From: JAVBNU01 sp031551265
GTDB taxonomy: Bacteria > Cyanobacteriota > Vampirovibrionia > Gastranaerophilales > Gastranaerophilaceae
NCBI GenBank assembly: GCA_031551265.1
Contig: JAVBNU010000004.1
Location: 1 to 29,932 of the forward strand
Length of the DNA: 29,932 nucleotides
Reading direction: 5' to 3'
The notes under the pieces are model-generated. The model ran no database searches and was not told the origin of the DNA. It saw only the letters and a list, made by a program, of their open reading frames with translations. Below are positions 1 to 6,263 of the stretch, in pieces; the stretch's first letter is position 1, and every line of letters starts with the position of its first letter. A program made the position numbers and the translations under genes.

Positions 1-52
1 CGCTTTTTATTACTTCCATGCTTTATATTATACCGCCGTCGGGCTCATTCAT

Positions 53-70
53 CCACGGCTAAAGCCGTGG
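53..70. repeat. Short palindrome CCACGGC-TAAA-GCCGTGG
   Basis: A perfect 7-bp inverted repeat around a TAAA centre lies upstream of lpxI. It has no following T-tract, so it is not a typical intrinsic terminator for an upstream gene. Palindromes of this sequence type are familiar as dispersed small repeats in bacterial genomes. Only this copy is in the window. Confidence 0.55.
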
Positions 71-105
71 TGTTCTGTCTTCGACCGCATAAAACATAAC
101 AGGCT

Positions 106-133
106 TTGCATTTCGAAACGGTTGTAATATAAT
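106..133 (+). promoter_or_regulatory. Putative promoter of lpxI-lpxB
   Basis: TTGCAT at 106-111 and TATAAT at 128-133 are separated by 16 nt, placing a transcription start near 140. A second TATAAT at 151-156 has no good -35 at 17 nt. The call rests on consensus matching only. Confidence 0.35.
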
Positions 134-171
134 AGACTCCATAGCTAGACTATAATTATGGAGAGAAAAAT

Positions 172-987
172 TTGTCTATCACATTGGAAAATAAACAATG
201 TTTAATAGCCGGAGACGGTGAATTGCCGGTCTTAATGGCGCAAGCAGCAAAACAAAACGGATTTGATGTTGTTGCGATTTCACTTGCATCTGATAATCGA
301 AATAAATTAAAAAAATATTGCTCAAAGGTGTATGTATATAGCCCCGGGGAAATTAAAAATATTAAAAAAACACTGGCAGACGAAGGTATAAAACAACTGA
401 CGTTTATCGGTAAGGTTCATAAGGGGCTTTTGCTTAGACGTCCTCGTCTTGATTCAGAAGCAATAGAGATGGTAAGACAAGCCAAAAAACTGAACGATGA
501 CGCTGTTATGTTGATTTTGGTTGATGAGCTTGAAAGATTAGGTATTACTGTTTTAGACCAGACTATTTTTATCAAGAATCTTATGGTGCCTCACGGTATT
601 TTAGGCAAACACAAACCGACTCAAGAACAGATCGATGATATCAATTACGGGTTTTGGCTTGCAAAAGAAATGGGCAAACTCGATGTCGGGCAGTCTGTGG
701 TCATAAAAGATAAAATGATTATGGCTGTTGAGGCGATTGAAGGTACGGATGAGTGTATCAAGCGTGGCTGTAGATATGGGCGCAAGGATGTTGTCATCGT
801 TAAAGTTAGTAAACCGACTCAGGACAAGCGTTTTGATATCCCTGCTGTTGGCCTAAATACTTTAAAAATAATTAAGCATCATCGCGCAGCGTTGCTTGCC
901 GTTGAAGCCGGTGAAACCATTATTGTTAACCAAAAAGAAATGATTGATTACGCAAACAAACACAATATAGTAGTTATGGCGATATGA
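172..987 (+). CDS. lpxI: UDP-2,3-diacylglucosamine pyrophosphatase LpxI
   Basis: LpxI hydrolyses UDP-2,3-diacylglucosamine to lipid X and UMP, the fourth step of lipid A synthesis, replacing LpxH in many bacteria. The 271-aa length fits the family. Recognisable family segments are the N-terminal GDGELPVLMAQAAKQNGFDV, a central GKHKPT, GTDECIKRG, and DKRFDIPAVGLNTL near the C terminus. The start is TTG at 172, preceded by GGAGAG at 160-165 with 6-nt spacing; the nearby ATG at 158 is in another frame. The stop overlaps the lpxB start as ATGA, so the two are probably translationally coupled. The SD lies in a perfect 7-bp inverted repeat (137-143 with 157-163). The family assignment is by sequence recognition, without a database search. 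Confidence 0.87.
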   Translation: MSITLENKQCLIAGDGELPVLMAQAAKQNGFDVVAISLASDNRNKLKKYCSKVYVYSPGEIKNIKKTLADEGIKQLTFIGKVHKGLLLRRPRLDSEAIEMVRQAKKLNDDAVMLILVDELERLGITVLDQTIFIKNLMVPHGILGKHKPTQEQIDDINYGFWLAKEMGKLDVGQSVVIKDKMIMAVEAIEGTDECIKRGCRYGRKDVVIVKVSKPTQDKRFDIPAVGLNTLKIIKHHRAALLAVEAGETIIVNQKEMIDYANKHNIVVMAI

Positions 988-2108
988 AAAAACTTTTTAT
1001 AGTTACAGGAGAATACTCAGGCGATTTGCATGCTTCGCGTGTTGTGCGTGAGCTACAGCAACAAAATGCGGGTATTGAAATCGAAGCAATAGGCGGGATA
1101 AATCTTGAGAGTGCAGGAGTTAAATTGTTTGGCAACCATTCGAAAATGTCTGCTGGAGGGATTTCGCTCAAAATCATTCTTGACCACTTTTCGCTGGGTA
1201 AGAGGTTAATGAATTATCTGAAAAATGAATATAAGCCCGATTTGGTGTTGTTGATTGACTATGGCGGCTTTAATTTGAATATTGCAAGAGCCATAAAAAA
1301 AGACATGCCGGGAACAAAGATTTTTTATTATATCCCGCCACAAATCTGGGCGTCGCGTAAATGGCGTATCAACACGGTCAAAAAATATATTGATAAAGTG
1401 CTGCATATTTTCCCGTTTGAGGCGGAAATGTATGCTGAAAAAGGCATTGACGCCGAATATGTCGGGCATCCTCTGATTGAAGAAATTCCGGCGCCAACCG
1501 ATAAAGAGGTGTTTTTTGCAGCAAACGGGCTTGATATAAACAAAAAACTGATTGGCGTGTTCCCGGGCAGTCGTACGTTGGAGATAAATAACTTAATGCC
1601 TGTGTATACCAAAACTATTGAAATTCTGAAAGAAAAATTTCCTGACGTTCAGTTTGCACTTTGTCAGTCGCCTAATATAAAAGATGAATTACTGGCAAAG
1701 TATAAATTGCCTGAATTTGTGAAAGTGCTTAAGAACGTAAATTATAAGCTGCTAAGCACATCAGATGTTCTAATGCTTGCGTCTGGCACGGTAACTCTGG
1801 AGGCTGCATTGTACGGAACTCCTATGGTAGTATGCTATTGTGGACCTGACGTACTTTACTGGGCATATTTATTAATACGCTGTATCAACAGAGTGGCCTT
1901 GCCAAATATTGTTGCCGGTAAAGATGTAGTGGAAGAACTTATACAATATAGATGTACGCCAAAAAATATTTCTGACGAAATAGCGAGCTTGCTTGAGGAT
2001 AAGGCGAAATTGCAGGAAATGAAAAACAATTTAAAAGAGCTGCAAAACAAGCTTTCAGAAAAAAATTCGGCAAAAGAAGTCGCCAGAGCCATAAAAAACA
2101 CATTATAA
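984..2108 (+). CDS. lpxB: Lipid-A-disaccharide synthase LpxB
   Basis: LpxB is a GT19 glycosyltransferase that condenses lipid X with UDP-2,3-diacylglucosamine to give the lipid A disaccharide, acting at the inner membrane surface. It uses the product of the adjacent LpxI, and the two genes overlap by 4 bp (ATGA). At 374 aa it is of normal length. Family features are the N-terminal VTGEYSGDLHASRVVREL, YYIPPQIWASRKWRI, the GHPLIEEI segment, FPGSRTLEI before the nucleotide-binding half, and LASGTVTLEAALYGTPMVV near the UDP site. The more usual GEASGD appears here as GEYSGD. The pair implies an LPS outer membrane. It is convergent with the tsaC operon. Confidence 0.95.
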   Translation: MKKLFIVTGEYSGDLHASRVVRELQQQNAGIEIEAIGGINLESAGVKLFGNHSKMSAGGISLKIILDHFSLGKRLMNYLKNEYKPDLVLLIDYGGFNLNIARAIKKDMPGTKIFYYIPPQIWASRKWRINTVKKYIDKVLHIFPFEAEMYAEKGIDAEYVGHPLIEEIPAPTDKEVFFAANGLDINKKLIGVFPGSRTLEINNLMPVYTKTIEILKEKFPDVQFALCQSPNIKDELLAKYKLPEFVKVLKNVNYKLLSTSDVLMLASGTVTLEAALYGTPMVVCYCGPDVLYWAYLLIRCINRVALPNIVAGKDVVEELIQYRCTPKNISDEIASLLEDKAKLQEMKNNLKELQNKLSEKNSAKEVARAIKNTL

Positions 2109-2132
2109 GTTGAAAAACCATTGCATGCGAAA

Positions 2133-2165
2133 CGCGGACTCAGGGTCATAACGCCTTTGTCCGCG
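2133..2165. repeat. Hairpin CGCGGAC...GTCCGCG downstream of lpxB
   Basis: A 7-bp inverted repeat (2133-2139 with 2159-2165) encloses 19 nt in which AGG and CCT could pair further. It lies 25 nt after lpxB. No T-run follows, so it could be an mRNA 3' end structure or a small repeat rather than a classical terminator. Confidence 0.35.
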
Positions 2166-2315
2166 ATTCTGTAAACTTGCACACTTTTTAAACCAAACCA
2201 TTTAAAGAAAACTCTTTATCGCAACCCCGAAATAAGTGCCTGGAAGTCTGCTTGTCTACTTTTTTATGATAAACTATTTTTCAGAGGCATTCACCCCCCT
2301 AGAGAATAATATCGT

Positions 2316-2358
2316 CCAAAAAAGTAATTCTTAAGAATTAATTCCCCGGAATTATTCT
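2316..2358 (-). terminator. Possible terminator of the aroF-tsaC operon
   Basis: AGAATTAATTCC (2334-2345) pairs with GGAATTATTCT (2348-2358), an 11-bp stem with one bulge around CC. On the minus strand a run of six T (2318-2323) lies about 10 nt past the stem. A separate perfect 16-bp palindrome, TAATTCTTAAGAATTA, overlaps it at 2325-2340. The distance to the T-run and tiny loop make this tentative. Confidence 0.35.
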
Positions 2359-2376
2359 AAAAGCGTAAGAAGTACA

Positions 2377-2970
2377 CTATAACTTGACTACACCCTGCCT
2401 CAAAATCCTGAAGTCACTATTCAGGGCTAAAATAACCGTGGACTCAAGCCCTGCACAACTATAGCCATAATCTTCAAAGATAATATCTACATCGTCGTTC
2501 AAATATGAAATAGTTTCTGCATATGATTTTGCCGCAGGCATGGTCGAGGGATTAGCGCTAGTTGTCGCTAAAACGCTACCGTCAATAACTGAGCAAAGTT
2601 GTTTGAAAAACTCGTTATCGGGGACTCTAATGCCGACAGTCTCTGCATTTGAAGTTACATAGTAAGGAGTTAAGTCTGATTTCTCAAAAATCAAGGTCAA
2701 TGCGCCGGGGAAGTGTTTGTTTATAAGGCTTTTCGCGATATCAGGTATATTTTTTACGTATGGGATTAAATTTTGTACTGTGTCAGACATTAAAATCAGG
2801 GGCTTGCTATGGTCGCGGTTTTTCAATCTATAAATTTTTTCAACACCGGCTTCACTTGTCGGCAAGCAGCCGACACCCCAAACGGTGTCAGTCACAAACG
2901 AAATTACACCACCATTTCTTAGTGTTGTGTTTAGTTCGTCTACAAAAAATTTGTCTTTAAAAATTTCCAT
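2377..2970 (-). CDS. tsaC: L-threonylcarbamoyladenylate synthase TsaC (YrdC/Sua5 family)
   Basis: TsaC makes threonylcarbamoyl-AMP from threonine, bicarbonate and ATP, the first step of the t6A37 modification of ANN-decoding tRNAs. The 197-aa protein is the short YrdC-domain form, without the extra C-terminal Sua5 domain. Visible family segments are VTDTVWGVGC near residue 26, the K-x-R...SKPL segment at about 50-58, HFPGALTLIF, VGIRVPDN, and the hallmark ATTSANPS. It is the last gene of the minus-strand operon and begins 1 nt after the SDR stop codon. The name is secure at family level; experimentally the family is called TsaC, YrdC or YwlC. Confidence 0.93.
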   Translation of the reverse strand: MEIFKDKFFVDELNTTLRNGGVISFVTDTVWGVGCLPTSEAGVEKIYRLKNRDHSKPLILMSDTVQNLIPYVKNIPDIAKSLINKHFPGALTLIFEKSDLTPYYVTSNAETVGIRVPDNEFFKQLCSVIDGSVLATTSANPSTMPAAKSYAETISYLNDDVDIIFEDYGYSCAGLESTVILALNSDFRILRQGVVKL

Positions 2971-2971
2971 T

Positions 2972-3712
2972 CTAACCTATTGATAATCCTGCACATATGT
3001 TGAGGTACTGTCCTGTTATGCCTTTTGCGCTGTCAGAAATTAAATACAGCGTCAAATCAGCGACTTCCTGAGGTTCAATAAAACGACGTTGTGGAATCAT
3101 TTCAAGACATTCAGATTCGCTGCACTCGTCGTTCTCTAAAGCATTTTTGGTCAGTTCAGTGTTGACCCAGCCCGGATTGATTATGTTCACAGTAATACTA
3201 TCGGCTGCGACTTCAAGCGCTAAAGCCTTTGTAAGCCCAATCAAGGCTGCTTTTGTCGAAGAGTATAAAGTTGCATTGGCCTCGCCGACTGCCCCGCTGA
3301 TTGAGCCGATATTGACGATGCGTCCCCAGTTTTCGTTTTTCATGCCTGCAACAGCATGTTGTGACAACAGGTATGGAACCTCAAAATTTAACTTTATAAG
3401 TCTCTCGACATCACTTTTTTGCATTTTTTCAATCGGTGAATAAATGTACTCGCCTGCGTTGTTAATCAAGATGTCAACAGTGCCTAATTTTTCTTTAGCC
3501 GTGGTGAATAGATTTGAGCAGCTATTCGTGAAAGTCAAATCTTCACTGTAGTAACCGACTATATTTTCGGGATATTTTTGTGTAAGTTCATTTAGTTTTT
3601 CCTTGTCACGTCCTGAGATAAACACTCTATAACCTGCTTTTATGAGTGATTTTAGGATTTGAAGCCCGATACCTTTCGTTGCTCCTGTAAGTAAGACGTT
3701 TTTATTGTTCAT
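2972..3712 (-). CDS. Short-chain dehydrogenase/reductase, FabG-like
   Basis: A classical NAD(P)-dependent SDR of 246 aa. It has the Rossmann glycine motif TGATKGIG at 9-16, NNAG at 84-87, and the catalytic triad S137, Y150 and K154 (LYSSTK). NPGWVNTEL follows in the usual cofactor-clamp position. Similarity is greatest to 3-oxoacyl-ACP reductases, but the C terminus (ICAGLSIG) differs from the usual DGG ending. No other fatty-acid synthesis genes are nearby, so the substrate is unknown. GGAG lies 7 nt before the ATG, inside the end of the upstream 109-aa gene, which it overlaps by 11 bp. The fold and chemistry are well supported; a fabG symbol is not. Confidence 0.88.
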   Translation of the reverse strand: MNNKNVLLTGATKGIGLQILKSLIKAGYRVFISGRDKEKLNELTQKYPENIVGYYSEDLTFTNSCSNLFTTAKEKLGTVDILINNAGEYIYSPIEKMQKSDVERLIKLNFEVPYLLSQHAVAGMKNENWGRIVNIGSISGAVGEANATLYSSTKAALIGLTKALALEVAADSITVNIINPGWVNTELTKNALENDECSESECLEMIPQRRFIEPQEVADLTLYLISDSAKGITGQYLNICAGLSIG

Positions 3713-4031
3713 TTTGGTACTCCAGCATTATTTGGTAAACTGATTCGGCAACCTGCAAAAGCACGCCCTGTTGTTTTTGCGGCTCAAGGTGTTTAAAGAC
3801 TTCCAGTGCTGATGATAGTTCGGGGTTCAAGTCATACCAGCGTTTGAAATCATGGTCTATATTCTGGTTAATATATGCCATAGAGTTATTAACGTCAGCA
3901 AATCCTCCGTTAAAGATTATATGGAGCATATCTTGGGCGATAGCATTTTGATACTCATCAGGCAGTGATTGTACAAGCTCCAATAAATTTTTAAGCTCGG
4001 GAATTTTGTCATACCATCTAACATAATTCAT
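3702..4031 (-). CDS. Conserved-looking hypothetical with two RWYD repeats
   Basis: I do not recognise a characterised family. The 109-aa acidic, probably helical protein consists of two similar halves. RWYDKIPELKNLLELVQSL starts at residue 5 and RWYDLNPELSSALEVFKHL at residue 64. Each opens with RWYD-x-x-PEL and continues into an amphipathic helix with LE and L at matching spacings, then a second helix. It has no signal peptide or membrane segment. The gene sits in the operon between the ZIP transporter (20-nt gap) and the SDR (11-bp overlap), so it is likely translated. The SD is weak (GAG about 8 nt before the ATG). It could be a small interaction module. Confidence 0.75.
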   Translation of the reverse strand: MNYVRWYDKIPELKNLLELVQSLPDEYQNAIAQDMLHIIFNGGFADVNNSMAYINQNIDHDFKRWYDLNPELSSALEVFKHLEPQKQQGVLLQVAESVYQIMLEYQNEQ

Positions 4032-4051
4032 TCTATAACTCTAACATGAAT

Positions 4052-4882
4052 TTACAGCAAAAGCATACTCATTGCGATAAAAAACATGCCTGAAATCATG
4101 CCAATCATTACGTGGTGATTTTCGCCATACTTGCGTGCTAGCGGCAAAAGTGTATCGAGTGAGATGTAAACCATAATCCCTGCAACTATTGCAAATAAAA
4201 CGCCAACAACCGCCTCGGATAGAAAGTTTTTCAAAAATACAAAACCTAAAACTGCACCAAACGGGCCGGCCAAAGTTATCAGAAACGAATAAAAAATGGC
4301 AGTTCTTTTTTTGCCGGTTGCGTTATAAACAGGCAGCGCAACAGCAATCCCTTCAGGGAAGTTGTGTATTGCGATAGCGATTGCAACGGGTATACCAAGA
4401 GCGAGGTTTGTGCTCGCGATAAAAAACGTAGCAAGACCTTCAGGGATACGGTGAATTGAAAGCGCAACGGCTGTCATAATACCTGCGCGTTTGATTTCGT
4501 GTTTTCCACTGCCATGGTGGTGTTTATGCAAAATATTTTCTTCACAATCTTCGAATTTTTCGACTTCAACACATAATTCTTCGTCGATGTGCGCCGGCAT
4601 AAAAAAGTCGACTAGTGCGGCAACGCCCGCACCTACAAAGAAAAATAAAAACGAAAGAGCTTTTGCATATTCATGTAACGATGATTGTAAAAGAAAGTCG
4701 TTAGATTCGTGCAGTAGTTCATTTAGCGACAAGAAAATCATAACACCCGCTGAAAAGGCCAATCCTATTGACAATGCTTTCATATTATCTTTTTTTATTA
4801 AAAATGAGCAAAACGCACCTACCAGAGTTGCCATCCCTGCAATTGTTGTTAAAAGTAGTGCAATACCAAAATTATTTTCCAT
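4052..4882 (-). CDS. ZIP-family zinc/divalent metal transporter (ZupT-like)
   Basis: An inner-membrane importer of Zn2+ and possibly Fe2+ or Mn2+, 276 aa. There are about eight hydrophobic segments, beginning with IALLLTTIAGMATLVGAF. A cytosolic His-rich loop (HKHHHGSGKH) precedes the metal-binding TM4 and TM5 helices. TM5 carries the canonical HNFPEG. TM4 reads HRIPEG, with Arg where ZupT has Asn. The ATG at 4882 is chosen because AAAGGA lies 7 nt upstream; the open frame extends upstream to a TTG at 4924 that lies inside aroF. The stop of aroF is 10 nt upstream of the ATG. Transporter identity is firm; metal specificity is not. Confidence 0.92.
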   Translation of the reverse strand: MENNFGIALLLTTIAGMATLVGAFCSFLIKKDNMKALSIGLAFSAGVMIFLSLNELLHESNDFLLQSSLHEYAKALSFLFFFVGAGVAALVDFFMPAHIDEELCVEVEKFEDCEENILHKHHHGSGKHEIKRAGIMTAVALSIHRIPEGLATFFIASTNLALGIPVAIAIAIHNFPEGIAVALPVYNATGKKRTAIFYSFLITLAGPFGAVLGFVFLKNFLSEAVVGVLFAIVAGIMVYISLDTLLPLARKYGENHHVMIGMISGMFFIAMSMLLL

Positions 4883-4892
4883 TTTAGATCCT

Positions 4893-5906
4893 TTAAGATA
4901 TAGTTTTTCCGACGATTGGCGCAATTTTGTTTATGTCGTTATATAAAACTTCAAACTCTGTCGGCCAAAGTGATTGAGCGCCGTCGCAGAGAGCCTTGTC
5001 GGGGTCATTGTGTACTTCTATTATCAAGCCGTCACAGCCTGCTGCTACTGCTGCGCGTGACATTGGAGCTACTTTGTCACGTAAGCCCGTGCCGTGAGAA
5101 GGGTCAATGATTATAGGCAGGTGGCTTAGTTTTTTGATTACTGGGATTGCCGATAAATCAAGCGTGTTTCTTGTAATTCGCTCAAATGTTCTGATACCAC
5201 GTTCGCACAAAATAACTTCTCTGTTATCACCCGACATGATATATTCTGCCGACATCAAAAGTTCCTCGAATGTTGCCGAAAGCCCGCGTTTCAGGACGAC
5301 AGGTTTGTTAATATGGCCTAATTCTTTCAGTAAGTTGAAATTCTGCATATTTCTTGCGCCTACTTGTAGTATGTCGACGTACTCCATAATCATATCAAGC
5401 TGTGATATTTCCATAATTTCGGTTGTGACGGCCATATTATATTTGCTGGCGACTTCACGTATAATTTTTAGTCCTTCAAGCCCCATACCTTGGAAGGCAT
5501 ATGGAGATGTACGTGGCTTAAAAGCGCCGCCGCGTAGTATTTTTACACCGATTTTACTCAATGCTTTCGCAGTTGCATCCATTTGCTCGTAGCTCTCAAC
5601 CGTGCAGGGGCCGGCGATAATACCTGTGTGGCCGTCGCCGAATTTGGCGCCTTTTACTTCAATTACCGTATCTTCCTCTTGAAAAACTCTACTTGCAAGC
5701 TTATACGGGGAATTAATACGAATAACTTCTTTTACGCCGTCTAAAAGCTCAATATTCCTCGGGTCAATTACGTTGCCGCCGACCGCACCGATTACAGCGT
5801 GCAGTTCTCCGATAGACACGTGAGCATCAAACCCTTTGTCTTTAATATATAGTACAACTTTATCAATTTGTTCTTGTGAAACGCCGTGGCGCATTACGAT
5901 TAGCAT
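4893..5906 (-). CDS. aroF: 3-deoxy-7-phosphoheptulonate (DAHP) synthase, AroF type Ibeta
   Basis: This enzyme condenses phosphoenolpyruvate and erythrose-4-phosphate to DAHP, the first step of the shikimate pathway. At 337 aa it has the two-part AroA(Ibeta) layout. A ferredoxin-like regulatory domain (MLIVMRHGVSQEQ to about residue 70) precedes the (beta/alpha)8 catalytic domain. Catalytic-domain signatures are GIIAGPCTVES, LRGGAFKPRTSPYAFQG, DILQVGARNMQNF, PVVLKRG and IIIDPSHGTG. GAGG lies about 6 nt before the ATG. It is the promoter-proximal gene of the five-gene minus operon. Aromatic amino acid feedback through the N-terminal domain is known in the family but cannot be judged here. trpB lies elsewhere in the window. 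Confidence 0.95.
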   Translation of the reverse strand: MLIVMRHGVSQEQIDKVVLYIKDKGFDAHVSIGELHAVIGAVGGNVIDPRNIELLDGVKEVIRINSPYKLASRVFQEEDTVIEVKGAKFGDGHTGIIAGPCTVESYEQMDATAKALSKIGVKILRGGAFKPRTSPYAFQGMGLEGLKIIREVASKYNMAVTTEIMEISQLDMIMEYVDILQVGARNMQNFNLLKELGHINKPVVLKRGLSATFEELLMSAEYIMSGDNREVILCERGIRTFERITRNTLDLSAIPVIKKLSHLPIIIDPSHGTGLRDKVAPMSRAAVAAGCDGLIIEVHNDPDKALCDGAQSLWPTEFEVLYNDINKIAPIVGKTIS

Positions 5907-5947
5907 AAATACCTCAACTTAGAATCTTGTTTCAACTTTATATTTAA

Positions 5948-5976
5948 ATAATAAAACAAACAGAAAAAAGAAGTAA
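5948..5976 (-). promoter_or_regulatory. Putative promoter of the aroF operon
   Basis: On the minus strand TTACTT (5971-5976) and TATTAT (5948-5953) are separated by 17 nt, with a start about 35 nt before the aroF ATG. It is a moderate consensus match in an AT-rich stretch. Confidence 0.35.
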
Positions 5977-5994
5977 GTTTTTGACTGTTTTAGT

Positions 5995-6046
5995 CCTCTC
6001 ACCTTGCGGGAGCTGCGCCAACCGGGTTGGAGGGTTGGGTGAGGGG
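5995..6046. repeat. Dispersed CCTCTCnCC/GGTGAGGGG repeat with an 18-bp insertion
   Basis: Related to the intact copies at 14753-14791 and 19882-19917. GCGGGAG (6006-6012) and AGGGTTGGGTGAGGGG (6031-6046) are contiguous in those copies. Here they are separated by CTGCGCCAACCGGGTTGG (6013-6030), which contains the palindrome CCAACC-G-GGTTGG. The aroF-ftsH gap otherwise holds a second disrupted copy (6085-6140) and the two divergent promoters, and no gene. Confidence 0.65.
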
Positions 6047-6084
6047 TGCAGTGTGAAATTTTTCAAAAACACCCTCCTTCCAAA

Positions 6085-6140
6085 CCCCTCTCCCAAAACG
6101 ATATTCAATCATTTCGGTCGGCAGAGTCCCGCAAAGGGGA
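6085..6140. repeat. Second disrupted copy of the CCCCTCTCCC repeat
   Basis: CCCCTCTCCC (6085-6094) and CCCGCAAAGGGGAAGG are the expected halves of this repeat family. They are separated by 33 nt of unrelated sequence (6095-6127). It is about 40 nt from, and inverted relative to, the copy at 5995-6046. Confidence 0.5.
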
Positions 6141-6201
6141 AGGCTAAAAATAAAACGTAGTGACAAGTTATAAATAAATTATTTCTGAAATGTTTATAAA
6201 A

Positions 6202-6229
6202 TTACAACAAATACATTTTATGGTATTAT
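6202..6229 (+). promoter_or_regulatory. Putative ftsH promoter
   Basis: TTACAA (6202-6207) and TATTAT (6224-6229) are spaced by 16 nt, giving a short leader of about 28 nt before the ftsH ATG. Consensus match only. Confidence 0.35.
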
Positions 6230-6263
6230 AGTAAAGTAAATTTTGACAGATAGAGGGATAAAT

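Noticed and set aside
4883..4924. Longer ZIP protein from TTG at 4924
   Set aside because: The extra 14 residues overlap aroF and are not hydrophobic as the family start is; ATG 4882 has a good SD.
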